This document shows, in pieces, positions 24,054 to 32,370 of a DNA stretch of 36,456 nt; position 1 is the stretch's first letter; every line of letters starts with the position of its first letter. The position numbers and the translations under genes are program-made. Origin of the DNA: Hydrogenophaga sp. (GTDB lineage: Bacteria; Pseudomonadota; Gammaproteobacteria; Burkholderiales; Burkholderiaceae_C); contig JAGKSX010000095.1 of the NCBI GenBank assembly GCA_018993155.1, forward strand, positions 1 to 36,456. The letters run 5' to 3'. Under the pieces are notes generated by a model that searched no databases, had not been told where the DNA came from, and saw only the letters and a program-made list of their open reading frames with translations.

Positions 24054-25481
24054 ATGTCCCAATCCTTTGACGTCGTCGTGATCGGCGGCGGCCCCGGTGG
24101 CTACATCGCCGCCATCCGCGCAGCGCAGCTCGGCTTCAAGGTCGCCTGCATCGACGAGTGGAAGAACGCTGCCGGTGGCCCGGCACCGGGTGGCACCTGC
24201 ACCAACGTCGGCTGCATCCCCAGCAAGGCCCTGCTGCAGTCGTCCGAGCACTTCGACCACGCCAACCACCACTTCGCCGACCATGGCATCAGCGCCACCA
24301 ACGTGAAGATCGACATCGCCAAGATGATCGGCCGCAAAGACACGGTGGTGAAGCAGAACAACGACGGCATCCTGTACCTGTTCAAGAAGAACAAGGTCAC
24401 CTTCTTCCACGGCCGCGGCTCGTTCGTGAAGGCCGTCGAAGCCGGCTACGAGATCCAGGTGACCGGCGCGAAGGAAGAGCTCATCACGGGCCAGCAGATC
24501 ATCCTGGCCACGGGTTCCAACGCCCGCGCGCTGCCGGGTGTGCCGTTCGACGAAGAAAACGTGCTGTCCAACGACGGCGCGCTGCGCCTTGGCGCCGTGC
24601 CCAAGAAGCTGGTGCTGATCGGTTCCGGCGTGATCGGCCTGGAAATGGGCTCGGTCTGGCGCCGCCTGGGCTCGGACGTGACCATCCTCGAAGGTCTGCC
24701 GACCTTCCTGGGCGCGGTGGACGAGCAGATCGCCAAGGAAGCCAAGAAGGCCTTCGACAAGCAAGGCCTCAAGATCGAGCTGGGCGTGAAGGTCGGCGAG
24801 GTCAAGACCGGCAAGAAGGGCGTGAGCGTGGCCTACACGAACGCCAAGGGCGAAGCGCAGAGCATTGATGCTGACAAGCTGATCGTCTCGATCGGCCGCG
24901 TGCCCAACACCATCGGCCTGAATGCCGAGGCCGTGGGCCTGCAGCTCGACGAGCGCGGCGCCATCGTGGTGGACGGCGAATGCCGCACCAGCCTCAAGGG
25001 CGTGTGGGCCGTGGGCGACGTGGTGCGTGGCCCCATGCTGGCTCACAAGGCGGAAGAAGAGGGCGTGGCCGTGGCCGAGCGCATCGCCGGCCAGCACGGA
25101 CACGTCAACTTCAACACCATCCCCTGGGTGATCTACACCAGCCCCGAGATCGCGTGGGTGGGCCGCACTGAGCAGCAGCTCAAGGCCGACAGCGTGAAGT
25201 ACAAGGCCGGCACCTTCCCGTTCCTGGCCAATGGCCGTGCGCGGGCGCTGGGCGACACCACCGGCATGGTGAAGTTCCTGGCCGACGCGACCACCGACGA
25301 AATCCTGGGCGTGCACATCGTGGGCCCCATGGCCAGCGAACTGATCGCCGAAGCCGTGGTGGCCATGGAGTTCAAGGCCAGCGCCGAGGACATTGCGCGC
25401 ATCTGCCACGCCCACCCTTCGCTGTCGGAAGCGACGAAGGAAGCCGCGCTGGCGGTGGACAAGCGCACGCTGAACTTCTAA
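24054..25481 (+). CDS. lpd: Dihydrolipoamide dehydrogenase (2-oxoglutarate dehydrogenase E3)
   Basis: The E3 flavoprotein of the 2-oxoglutarate complex, which reoxidises dihydrolipoamide and reduces NAD+. Its 475 residues are standard length with no lipoyl domain. [16 protein letters not shown] binds FAD, the redox disulfide is C49/C54 in [25 protein letters not shown] binds NAD, and H454/E459 in HAHPSLSE is the catalytic dyad at the dimer interface. It is clearly a separate lineage from the lipoyl-fused LpdA at 7877; two dedicated E3 proteins are usual in this bacterial group. It is third in the sucA operon and its TAA is followed, in the same frame, by the zapE gene three codons later. It may also serve the glycine cleavage complex. 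Confidence 0.96.
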   Translation: MSQSFDVVVIGGGPGGYIAAIRAAQLGFKVACIDEWKNAAGGPAPGGTCTNVGCIPSKALLQSSEHFDHANHHFADHGISATNVKIDIAKMIGRKDTVVKQNNDGILYLFKKNKVTFFHGRGSFVKAVEAGYEIQVTGAKEELITGQQIILATGSNARALPGVPFDEENVLSNDGALRLGAVPKKLVLIGSGVIGLEMGSVWRRLGSDVTILEGLPTFLGAVDEQIAKEAKKAFDKQGLKIELGVKVGEVKTGKKGVSVAYTNAKGEAQSIDADKLIVSIGRVPNTIGLNAEAVGLQLDERGAIVVDGECRTSLKGVWAVGDVVRGPMLAHKAEEEGVAVAERIAGQHGHVNFNTIPWVIYTSPEIAWVGRTEQQLKADSVKYKAGTFPFLANGRARALGDTTGMVKFLADATTDEILGVHIVGPMASELIAEAVVAMEFKASAEDIARICHAHPSLSEATKEAALAVDKRTLNF

Positions 25482-25490
25482 GCGCCTATC

Positions 25491-26588
25491 TTGAGCGTTC
25501 GCAGCACGTACGAGGCCGCGCTCAAGGAGCGCGGCTACACGACGGACCCCGCCCAACAGCGCGCCATCGACGCGCTGGAGCGGTGCGCGGCCGAGTGGGC
25601 GGTGTACAAGCAGAAGCGCTCGAACTCGCTGAAAAAGCTCTTCGTCAATCCCGAGATCCCGCGCGGCGTCTACATGTACGGCGGCGTGGGCCGGGGTAAG
25701 AGCTTCCTCATGGAGTGCTTCTTCGAAGCGGTGCCACTGCGTCGCAAGACGCGGCTGCATTTCCACGAGTTCATGCGCGAGGTGCACCGCGAACTGCGCG
25801 AGCTGCAGGGCACGGTCAATCCGTTGGACGAGCTCGGCGCGCGCATCGCCAAGCGCTACAAGCTCATCTGCTTCGATGAGTTCCACGTGGCCGACGTGAC
25901 CGACGCGATGATCCTGCACCGCCTGCTGGATGCGCTGTTCAAGGCGGGCGTGGGGTTCGTCACCACGTCCAACTTCCGGCCGGACGACCTGTACCCCGAC
26001 GGGCTGCATCGCGACCGCATCCTGCCCGCGATCGAACTGCTCAAACAGCGGCTGGAGGTGCTTAGCGTGGACAACGGCACCGACTACCGCCAGCGAACGC
26101 TCAACCACATCCAGCTCTACCACTGCCCGCTGGGGCCGCAGGCCGATGCCGCGATGGAGGCCACCTTCAATGAACTGGCCGAGATGGGCGACCACGATGC
26201 GGTCATGCACATCGAGGCGCGGCAGATCCAGGCGCTGCGGCGTTCAGGCGGCGTGATCTGGTTCGACTTCCGCACCTTGTGCGGCGGACCCCGTTCGCAG
26301 AACGACTACCTCGAGATCGCCTCCCAGTTCCACACACTCATGCTGTCGAACGTGCCGCAGATGTCGGTGCGCCAGGCATCGGAAGCGCGGCGCTTCACCT
26401 GGCTGGTGGATGTGCTCTACGACCGGCGGGTCAAGCTGGTGATGTCCGCCGCCGTGCCACCCGAGGATCTGTACGTGGAAGGGCCAATGTCGCACGAATT
26501 CCCGCGCACCGTCTCGCGCCTGACCGAGATGCAGTCACAGGAATTTCTGTCGCTGGAGCACCGGTTGGTGGACACCGGGCTGACTTGA
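25491..26588 (+). CDS. zapE: ZapE/AFG1-family cell-division ATPase
   Basis: A 365-residue ATPase of the AFG1/ZapE family. E. coli ZapE associates with the Z-ring during constriction, and the mitochondrial relative Afg1/LACE1 affects turnover of respiratory proteins. Walker A is GGVGRGKS (64-71), Walker B is LICFDEFHV with D129/E130, and TTSNFRPDDLY is the sensor region. WFDFRTLCGGPRSQNDYLEIA and RRFTWLVDVLYDRRVKL are family blocks. The start appears to be TTG at 25491, the only plausible start after the lpd stop; it has no strong Shine-Dalgarno, so it probably depends on ribosomes finishing lpd. Placement next to sucA-sucB-lpd is common in this group. It converges with the phosphatase gene with only 8 bases between stops and no visible terminator. 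Confidence 0.93.
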   Translation: MSVRSTYEAALKERGYTTDPAQQRAIDALERCAAEWAVYKQKRSNSLKKLFVNPEIPRGVYMYGGVGRGKSFLMECFFEAVPLRRKTRLHFHEFMREVHRELRELQGTVNPLDELGARIAKRYKLICFDEFHVADVTDAMILHRLLDALFKAGVGFVTTSNFRPDDLYPDGLHRDRILPAIELLKQRLEVLSVDNGTDYRQRTLNHIQLYHCPLGPQADAAMEATFNELAEMGDHDAVMHIEARQIQALRRSGGVIWFDFRTLCGGPRSQNDYLEIASQFHTLMLSNVPQMSVRQASEARRFTWLVDVLYDRRVKLVMSAAVPPEDLYVEGPMSHEFPRTVSRLTEMQSQEFLSLEHRLVDTGLT

Positions 26589-26596
26589 ACCCCGCT

Positions 26597-27355
26597 TCAG
26601 CCGAGCGGGTCGAGTTTGACGATCGTCAGCGACAGGTTGTCGCCCATGCCCTTGGCGCGCGAGCGCGCCTTCTGGATCAGGAACTCGCAAGCCTCGCGGG
26701 GCGAGAGCATGGCGATCGTGCTGGAGAGTTCTTCCGGGGTGAAGTAGTGCCAGATGCCGTCGCTGCAGGCCATGATCGCGTCACCCGCGCTCAGCTGGGG
26801 CACCACGTGCAGGTCCACTGGCGGATCGTTCTCCGTGCCCAGGCAGCCCATCAGGATGTTGGCATGGGGGTGGTCCAGCGCTTCTTCCTCGCTGATCTCG
26901 CCCTGGTTGACCAGGGTCTGCACGTAGGAATGGTCCATGGTGCGAAAGACCATCCGGCCATTGCGAAAGTGGTAGATGCGCGAGTCGCCCGCGTGCACCC
27001 AGTGGCTGTCGCCACCCGGGTTGATGAGGAAGGCGGCGATGGTGCTGTGCGGCTCCTGTTCTGCCGAGACGGCCGTGAGCTTGATGACCAGATGCGACTC
27101 TTCGACGATCTGGCGCAGCAACGCGGCGGCATCGTCCGTCTCAGGGTCGTAGCGCTCGAACAGCTGCCGCGCCGTGAGCATCACCTGATCGGAGGCTTTG
27201 CGCCCGCCGCTGCGACCGCCCATCCCGTCGGCCAGCACCGCGAGCAGGCAGGTGCCATGGCGCGGATGGTGCAGCAGGCTGACCTGGTCCTGCTGGTAAT
27301 CGCGGTCGCCCCGGTGGATGCCGGTGGAGGCCTGGATGCGGTAGCCTTTGGACAT
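26597..27355 (-). CDS. PP2C-type Ser/Thr protein phosphatase
   Basis: A 252-residue stand-alone PPM/PP2C phosphatase that removes phosphate from Ser/Thr with two metal ions. The motifs are in order: RGDRDYQQDQ (first metal-site region), ADGMGGRSGG (metal-binding D and G), GDSRIYHFR, CSDGIW and GDNLSLTIV. There is no membrane segment. I chose the ATG at 27355, which gives MSKGYRIQAS directly before the first PP2C strand; an in-frame ATG at 27409 would add 18 His/Pro-rich residues with no family likeness. Neither start has a good Shine-Dalgarno. No partner kinase gene is adjacent. In other bacteria such phosphatases pair with PknB-like kinases or type VI secretion control, so the target here is unknown. 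It is divergent from the helicase gene. Confidence 0.9.
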   Translation of the reverse strand: MSKGYRIQASTGIHRGDRDYQQDQVSLLHHPRHGTCLLAVLADGMGGRSGGRKASDQVMLTARQLFERYDPETDDAAALLRQIVEESHLVIKLTAVSAEQEPHSTIAAFLINPGGDSHWVHAGDSRIYHFRNGRMVFRTMDHSYVQTLVNQGEISEEEALDHPHANILMGCLGTENDPPVDLHVVPQLSAGDAIMACSDGIWHYFTPEELSSTIAMLSPREACEFLIQKARSRAKGMGDNLSLTIVKLDPLG

Positions 27356-27462
27356 GAATGTGCTGGTCGGACTGTGCGGGTGGGGAAATGGGTGCAATGG
27401 TATCCACATATGCGCTGCGCGAAGCCCGGCAAAGGCCGAAACCGTGAACCCTTGCGCGCCGG

Positions 27463-27506
27463 GCCGCCGTCCGGCGGCGTGGGCCTGCCCAACGGTGGCT
27501 GGCAGG
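27463..27506. other. Dyads in the phosphatase-helicase divergent gap
   Basis: GCCGCC (27463-27468) / GGCGGC (27473-27478) around GTCC, then CCTGCC (27484-27489) / GGCAGG (27501-27506), lie in the 164-bp gap between the divergent phosphatase and helicase genes. The second ends 4 bases before the helicase Shine-Dalgarno GGAGG (27511-27515). I found no convincing -35/-10 pair in the gap. Confidence 0.3.
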
Positions 27507-27519
27507 ACCTGGAGGCGGC

Positions 27520-29553
27520 TTGAGCACGCTTGAAAACAGCGTGGCGGCCGCGTTTGCCGCCGACGGACCCTTGGAGCGCGCGCACGGCAGTCTGCGCCCG
27601 CGTCAGGGGCAGCTCGACATGGCCGCCGCCGTGTCCCGCGCCATCGAAGACGGCCATGGCCTGGCCGTCGAAGCGGGTACCGGGGTGGGCAAGACCTTTG
27701 CCTACCTCGTGCCCTTGCTGCTCAGTGGCCGGCGTGCTCTGCTGTCCACCGCCACCCAGGCCTTGCAGGACCAGCTGTTCACGCGCGACATTCCCGCCGT
27801 GGTCCGCGCACTCGGTCTGCCGGTGCGCGTGGCCCTGCTCAAGGGGCGGTCGAGTTACGTCTGCCTGCATCGGCTGGAGCAGGCCTTGCATGGGCCGGCG
27901 TCGGTCGGCCTGCGCGACCCGGCCATCACGGCCGCGTTGGCCCAGGTGCTGAGCTGGGCGAACCGCTCGCGCAGCGGCGACCTGGCCGAACTGGAGGCCC
28001 TGGACGAACGCTCGCCGCTGCGCCCGATGGTCACATCCACCCGGGACAACTGCCTGGGCGCGAGCTGCCCGCGCCACGGCGATTGCCATGTCAATCGCGC
28101 GCGCGGCGAGGCCTTGCAGGCCGAGTGGGTGGTGATCAACCACCACCTGTTCTTTTCGGATCAGCTGTTGCTGGAGTCGGGCGTGGCCTCGTTGCTGCCG
28201 GCCGCTGAGGTGGTGGTGTTCGACGAAGCGCATCAGCTGAACGACACCGGCATTCCGTTTCTGGGGCGCACGCTGGGGACGGGGCAGTTGCGGGAACTGG
28301 CGCGCGATCTGGCCACCCAGGGGCCCCAGTGGGCGCGTGGCCAGCGGCCGTGGGCCCACCTGGCACTGGCAATCGAACAGGCCGCGCGCGCGATGGCTGC
28401 CTTGCCCCGCCAGGGCGGTGGCAGTGGTGGCCGCCACCGTTGGCAAGGCATGGCGCCCGAAGGCGTTGACGCGGCCGCCTGGCAGCGTTGCGCCACCGAA
28501 CTGGGCCAGGCGTTGACGGCCAGCCAGGAGGCGCTGACCGCCACCGCACAAGCCTCGGTGGAGCTGGAGCGTTTGCAAGCACGGGTGCGGGCCCTGGTGT
28601 CCGGATGGAGCGTCATGGCCACGGGCTTGCCCGCGGCCGACATGGTCCGGTGGGTGGAGTGGGGTGAGACCCGGCATTGGCGCGCCGTGTGCGCACCGTC
28701 CGACAGCGCCCGTCTGTTCCAGCCCTTGCTGGACGAATCGGCGGGCCGACGCAGCTGGGTGTTCTCGTCGGCGACCCTGGGCAGCGACGACGGGCTGAGC
28801 TGGTTCACCCGGGGCCTCGGCCTGGATGCGCTGCCGGGTTTGCGCACCCTGCGCGTGCCCAGCCCGTTCGATCACGCGGCCCAGGCGGCGCTGTACGTGC
28901 CCCACGACCTGCCCGAGCCCGCCGACGCCTCGCACACGCCGGCGCTCGCCGACGCGGTGGCGCGCTGGGCTTCCCGACTGGGGGGCCGCACCCTGGTGTT
29001 GACCACCACTTTGCGCGCCGCGTCGCGCATGGCCGACCATCTGCAGGGGCTGGTGACGCAAGGGCGGTGCGCGCCGCTTCAGGTGTTGGCCCAGGGACGC
29101 TTGTCCAAGCGCGCGTTGCTGGCGCGGTTTCGCCAAGCGAGCCAACCGTCCGTGCTGGTGGCGTCAGCGTCGTTCTGGGAGGGCGTGGATCTGCCCGGCG
29201 ACGCACTGCAGCTGTTGGTCATCGACAAGCTGCCTTTTCCACCACCGGACGATCCTTTGATGCAGGCGCGCGCCCAGCGCCTGGAGGCGCAGGGCTTGAG
29301 CGCTTTCAACGACGCCTTTCTGCCCGAAGCTGCCATGGCGCTCAAGCAAGGGGCAGGGCGTTTGATCCGCTCCGAGACCGACCAAGGCATTCTGGTGATC
29401 GGCGACCGGCGCCTGGTCACCCGCTCTTATGGCAGCCGTCTGCTCGGGGCGTTGCCGGCCATGAGCCGGCTGGTCGACGAGGCGGACATGGTCGCCCGCC
29501 TCGATGCACTGGTGCTTACCAGATCTTCCACCAGGGATCGTCTTTGGACTTGA
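27520..29553 (+). CDS. DinG/YoaA-like iron-sulfur DNA helicase
   Basis: A 677-residue superfamily 2 helicase of the XPD/DinG group, expected to unwind 5'-tailed, flapped or structured DNA in repair. Walker A is AGTGVGKT (G53-T59), and the DEAH box is D235-H238 in VVFDEAHQL. Four cysteines between them, C115, C178, C183 and C189, are spaced like the 4Fe-4S ligands of this family. FSSATLGSDD, ASFWEGVDLPGD and QGAGRLIRSETDQG are the later helicase motifs (III to VI). The start is TTG at 27520, with GGAGG four bases upstream; a GTG at 27541 is an alternative. No exonuclease domain is present. Length and motif style fit YoaA or DinG; I cannot separate them with certainty. Its 3' end overlaps the convergent bamD by 38 bases. 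Confidence 0.92.
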   Translation: MSTLENSVAAAFAADGPLERAHGSLRPRQGQLDMAAAVSRAIEDGHGLAVEAGTGVGKTFAYLVPLLLSGRRALLSTATQALQDQLFTRDIPAVVRALGLPVRVALLKGRSSYVCLHRLEQALHGPASVGLRDPAITAALAQVLSWANRSRSGDLAELEALDERSPLRPMVTSTRDNCLGASCPRHGDCHVNRARGEALQAEWVVINHHLFFSDQLLLESGVASLLPAAEVVVFDEAHQLNDTGIPFLGRTLGTGQLRELARDLATQGPQWARGQRPWAHLALAIEQAARAMAALPRQGGGSGGRHRWQGMAPEGVDAAAWQRCATELGQALTASQEALTATAQASVELERLQARVRALVSGWSVMATGLPAADMVRWVEWGETRHWRAVCAPSDSARLFQPLLDESAGRRSWVFSSATLGSDDGLSWFTRGLGLDALPGLRTLRVPSPFDHAAQAALYVPHDLPEPADASHTPALADAVARWASRLGGRTLVLTTTLRAASRMADHLQGLVTQGRCAPLQVLAQGRLSKRALLARFRQASQPSVLVASASFWEGVDLPGDALQLLVIDKLPFPPPDDPLMQARAQRLEAQGLSAFNDAFLPEAAMALKQGAGRLIRSETDQGILVIGDRRLVTRSYGSRLLGALPAMSRLVDEADMVARLDALVLTRSSTRDRLWT

Positions 29554-30322
29554 AACCCTGGCTCAGGTACTCGCTGTTCGGGTAGCTGGCCTGCATCACG
29601 CGGCGGGTATCGTCGCGCAACTGCGTCAGGCCCAGCGCCTCATAGGACCGTAGCATGATGAACAGGGCTTCTTCGAGGGCCGGCGCGTTGACGTAGTCGG
29701 TCAGGGCCGTCTGGGCGCGGTTGATGGCCGCCACGTAGGCGCCTCGGCTGTGGTAGTAGCGCGCGACATGGACCTCGTACTGCGCCAGCGAGTTGACGAT
29801 GTACGTCATGCGGTCCCGGGCATCGGGGCTGTAGCGGGAATCCGGAAACCGCGAGACGAGTTCGCGGAACGCTTCGAACGATTCCTTGGCGGCTTTCTGA
29901 TCGCGTTCGGACAGATCCTGGCGCGCCAGCGAGCCGAAGAGGCCGAGGTTGTCGTTGAAGTTCACCAGCCCCTTGAGGTACAGGGCATAGTCCATCGCCG
30001 GGCTGGTGGGATGGAGCTTCTGGAAGCGGTCGAGGGTGGCCAGGGCCTGGGCTTGTTCGCCGGCCTTGTACTGGGCGTAAGCCTTGTCGAGCTGGGCCTG
30101 CTGCGCCAGAGGGGTGCCGGCGGCACGGCCCTCGAGCTTTTCGTACAGCGTCACCGACTTCTCGTAGTTGCCTGCGGCACGCTCTTCGGTCGCTTCGCTG
30201 TAGATTCGGTTCGGGCTCCAGCCGGCCGTTTCATCCACGGGCGTGGTGCTGCATGCGCTGAGCACCAGCGCCGAGGCCATCGCGCACAGGGGCACAGCCG
30301 ATAATCTGGACGTCAACTTCAC
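29516..30322 (-). CDS. bamD: Outer-membrane assembly lipoprotein BamD
   Basis: A 268-residue lipoprotein of the BAM complex, which inserts beta-barrel proteins into the outer membrane. The signal peptide ends in the lipobox LSAC, with the lipidated cysteine at residue 24 of the chosen start. The mature part is built of TPR-like helical repeats (for example IYSEATEERAAGNYEKSVTLYEKL and DYALYLKGLVNFN...), typical of BamD/ComL. The length is near the 245 of E. coli BamD. I chose GTG at 30322, with AAGG about 8 nt upstream; a TTG at 30346 is possible but adds residues before a complete signal peptide. It is divergent from rluD, as in many proteobacteria, and its last 38 bases overlap the end of the helicase gene. 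Confidence 0.94.
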   Translation of the reverse strand: MKLTSRLSAVPLCAMASALVLSACSTTPVDETAGWSPNRIYSEATEERAAGNYEKSVTLYEKLEGRAAGTPLAQQAQLDKAYAQYKAGEQAQALATLDRFQKLHPTSPAMDYALYLKGLVNFNDNLGLFGSLARQDLSERDQKAAKESFEAFRELVSRFPDSRYSPDARDRMTYIVNSLAQYEVHVARYYHSRGAYVAAINRAQTALTDYVNAPALEEALFIMLRSYEALGLTQLRDDTRRVMQASYPNSEYLSQGFKSKDDPWWKIW

Positions 30323-30363
30323 GGGTGCACCTTTACAACGGAACAATGGACTTGGCTTCGCAA

Positions 30364-30369
30364 ATTATA
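30364..30369 (-). promoter_or_regulatory. Possible -10 element for bamD
   Basis: The minus strand reads TATAAT, a perfect -10 consensus, at 30364-30369, which would give a leader of about 35 bases before the bamD GTG. The expected -35 position falls on the rluD Shine-Dalgarno (CCTCCT on this strand) and does not match. It is therefore only a candidate. Confidence 0.35.
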
Positions 30370-30396
30370 TCGACGGGGGATGTGACAGGAGGTTCC

Positions 30397-31407
30397 ATGC
30401 CGGGTCTCGAATCGGAGGCGGGCGCCGTGCTCGACGAACTCACGGCGGAAGTGGAAACGCGGATCTGCGAAGTACCCGCTGCCATGCATGGCTGGCGCAT
30501 CGATCGCGCGCTGGCGCAGCTGATTCCCGAATTCTCCCGTTCCTACCTGCAGCAACTGATGGCCGACGGCGCTGTCGTGATGCGTGGCGCGGCCCTGCGC
30601 AAGCCGTCGGCCCGCATCGCCGTGGGCGACCGGTTGGCGGTGGAACTGCGCCCCACGCAACAGGCGCAGGCCTTCGTGGCGCAGGCCATGGCGCTGGACG
30701 TGGTGTTCGAGGACGCCGACCTGCTGGTGATCCAGAAGCCCGCCGGCCTGGTGGTGCACCCGGCGGCTGGTCACTGGACCGGCACCTTGCTCAACGGTCT
30801 GCTGGCGCACCACGCCGGCGCCGCGGCGTTGCCGCGCGCCGGTATCGTGCACCGCCTGGACAAGGACACCTCAGGCCTCATGCTCGTGGGCAAATCGCGC
30901 CAGGCCGTGGAGGCGCTGGTGCGGGACATCGCCGCGCGCGAGGTGAATCGCCAGTACCTTGCCCTGGCCCACGGCCGCTGGCAGGGCGCGGCCGAGAAGG
31001 GCGTGGACCAGCCCATCGGGCGCGACGTGCACAACCGCCTGCGCATGGCCGTCGTGCGCGCCGACACTGGCATCGGGAAAACGGCGCAGACCACCATCCG
31101 CCTGCTCGATGGGTCTGACCAGGCCTGCCTGGTGGCCTGCAAGCTGCACACGGGGCGCACGCACCAGATCCGCGTGCACATGGCATGGCTGGGCCATCCC
31201 CTGGTCGGGGACACGCTCTACGGCGGTCGCCCGCTCTGGGGCATGGGCCGCCAGGCCCTGCATGCGGCACGCCTGTCGCTGCGGCATCCGATCACCGGCG
31301 AGCCGCTGGCGTTTCAATCGGCCCCGCCACCGGACCTGCTGGCCGCCATCGATGGCAGCGGCCTCCGGTACAATGAGCCGGGTCTGGGCAGCGGATTCCT
31401 CGAGTGA
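30397..31407 (+). CDS. rluD: 23S rRNA pseudouridine synthase RluD
   Basis: A 336-residue RluA-family enzyme that makes pseudouridines 1911, 1915 and 1917 in helix 69 of 23S rRNA. An S4 RNA-binding domain lies at about 28-92 (MHGWRIDRALAQLIPEFSRSYLQQLM). The catalytic domain has GIVHRLDKDTSGLMLVGK with the nucleophile D155, and LHTGRTHQIRVHM. I chose the ATG at 30397 because AGGAGG lies 4 bases upstream; the frame is open to GTG 30325 and ATG 30346, which would add residues unlike the family. Divergence from bamD is the classic arrangement for rluD and supports RluD over RluA or RluC. Confidence 0.93.
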   Translation: MPGLESEAGAVLDELTAEVETRICEVPAAMHGWRIDRALAQLIPEFSRSYLQQLMADGAVVMRGAALRKPSARIAVGDRLAVELRPTQQAQAFVAQAMALDVVFEDADLLVIQKPAGLVVHPAAGHWTGTLLNGLLAHHAGAAALPRAGIVHRLDKDTSGLMLVGKSRQAVEALVRDIAAREVNRQYLALAHGRWQGAAEKGVDQPIGRDVHNRLRMAVVRADTGIGKTAQTTIRLLDGSDQACLVACKLHTGRTHQIRVHMAWLGHPLVGDTLYGGRPLWGMGRQALHAARLSLRHPITGEPLAFQSAPPPDLLAAIDGSGLRYNEPGLGSGFLE

Positions 31408-31605
31408 GCGCCACCGTGCGACCCCCGCAGCGCGGCGTGTCGAGGTCCTGACCTCACGATCCCCCAGTTTTGCCCTGCCAGGCAACAGGTTCTTCCCCGG
31501 CGTTCCGAGCCGACGGCCAGCGCCGTCCTCGCCGGTTTGAGCAACGGGCCCCGTGCCCACCCCTGTACCGTCCCGGTCGATGCCGGTTTTTGACAGACTG
31601 ACACC
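31408..31605 (+). other. Non-coding rluD-scpB gap with several dyads
   Basis: This 198-bp gap has no gene that I can support. It holds GAGGTC (31442-31447) / GACCTC (31450-31455), then GACGGC (31512-31517) / GCCGTC (31522-31527) around CAGC. CCGG (31573-31576) / CCGG (31583-31586) is followed by five T (31587-31591), a weak terminator-like element just before scpB. ACCG at 31567-31570 could pair with CGGT at either of two places. A structured leader or short attenuator is possible. TACAAT at 31369-31374, inside rluD, could be a -10 for it. Confidence 0.3.
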
Positions 31606-32370
31606 ATGAACACCACGGATGCCAAGCGCGTCCTCGAGACGGCGTTGATCTGCGCGCCCCAGCCCCTGTCTGTGCGGGAACTGGGCACGCTGTTCGACGC
31701 CGAAGTCTCGGCGGACACGCTCAAGACCTTGCTGGCCGACCTTCAGCTGGAATGGACCGGCCGCGGCGTCGAACTGGTGCAGGTGGCCAGTGGCTGGCGT
31801 TTCCAGAGCCGGCCCGAACTGCGCCCCTACCTGGACCGTTTGCACCCCGAAAAGCCACCACGCTACAGCCGCGCCACGATGGAGACCCTGGCCATCATTG
31901 CCTACCGCCAGCCGGTGACGCGGGGCGACATGGAAGACATCCGCGGCGTGACCATCAACTCGCTCATCATCAAGCAGTTGGAGGATCGGGGTTGGGTCGA
32001 GGTCATCGGCCACCGCGAAACCGTGGGCCGTCCCGCGCTGTTCGCCACCACACGCCAGTTTCTCGACGACCTGGGTCTGTCTTCGCTCGATCAGCTGCCC
32101 CCGCTCGAGGGCAATGAAATCCAGGAGTCGGCCCTGGACCGGCTGGACTTCGAAGCGCTGTCGTCCAACCTGTCGCCCGAAGCCGCAGAAGTGGCCGAAG
32201 TGGCAGAGGTCGCGATCGATACCGAGATTGCCGTGGCGGATGCGTCCGAAGCAGCGGCGACCGCCGACTTGCCGGCCGACGCCGAGACCCCCACCCCCGA
32301 TCTGCAGAGAGCCGATCCCTCCACCCAGGAACACCATGAACCCGGCGAACACCCCCCCAGCGACGCCTGA
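31606..32370 (+). CDS. scpB: Segregation and condensation protein B
   Basis: A 254-residue ScpB, the kleisin-associated winged-helix subunit of the SMC-ScpA-ScpB condensin that compacts and separates chromosomes. Two winged-helix domains cover about 1-165; the conserved block is [30 protein letters not shown] and then [30 protein letters not shown]. The C-terminal 80 residues are acidic and low in complexity (EVAEVAEV, Ala/Asp/Pro-rich) and probably disordered. scpA and smc are not in this window. The last 35 bases overlap the start of rluB in another frame, a coupling seen widely for scpB-rluB. Confidence 0.95.
   Translation: MNTTDAKRVLETALICAPQPLSVRELGTLFDAEVSADTLKTLLADLQLEWTGRGVELVQVASGWRFQSRPELRPYLDRLHPEKPPRYSRATMETLAIIAYRQPVTRGDMEDIRGVTINSLIIKQLEDRGWVEVIGHRETVGRPALFATTRQFLDDLGLSSLDQLPPLEGNEIQESALDRLDFEALSSNLSPEAAEVAEVAEVAIDTEIAVADASEAAATADLPADAETPTPDLQRADPSTQEHHEPGEHPPSDA

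Noticed and set aside
31590-31595. A perfect TTGACA before scpB as a promoter -35.
   Set aside because: It lies only 10 bases before the scpB ATG, so no -10 or leader could follow.
32114-32335. The in-frame extension upstream of rluB.
   Set aside because: It is an Arg/Pro-rich shadow of the scpB end. The ATG at 32336 with AGGA is the better start.
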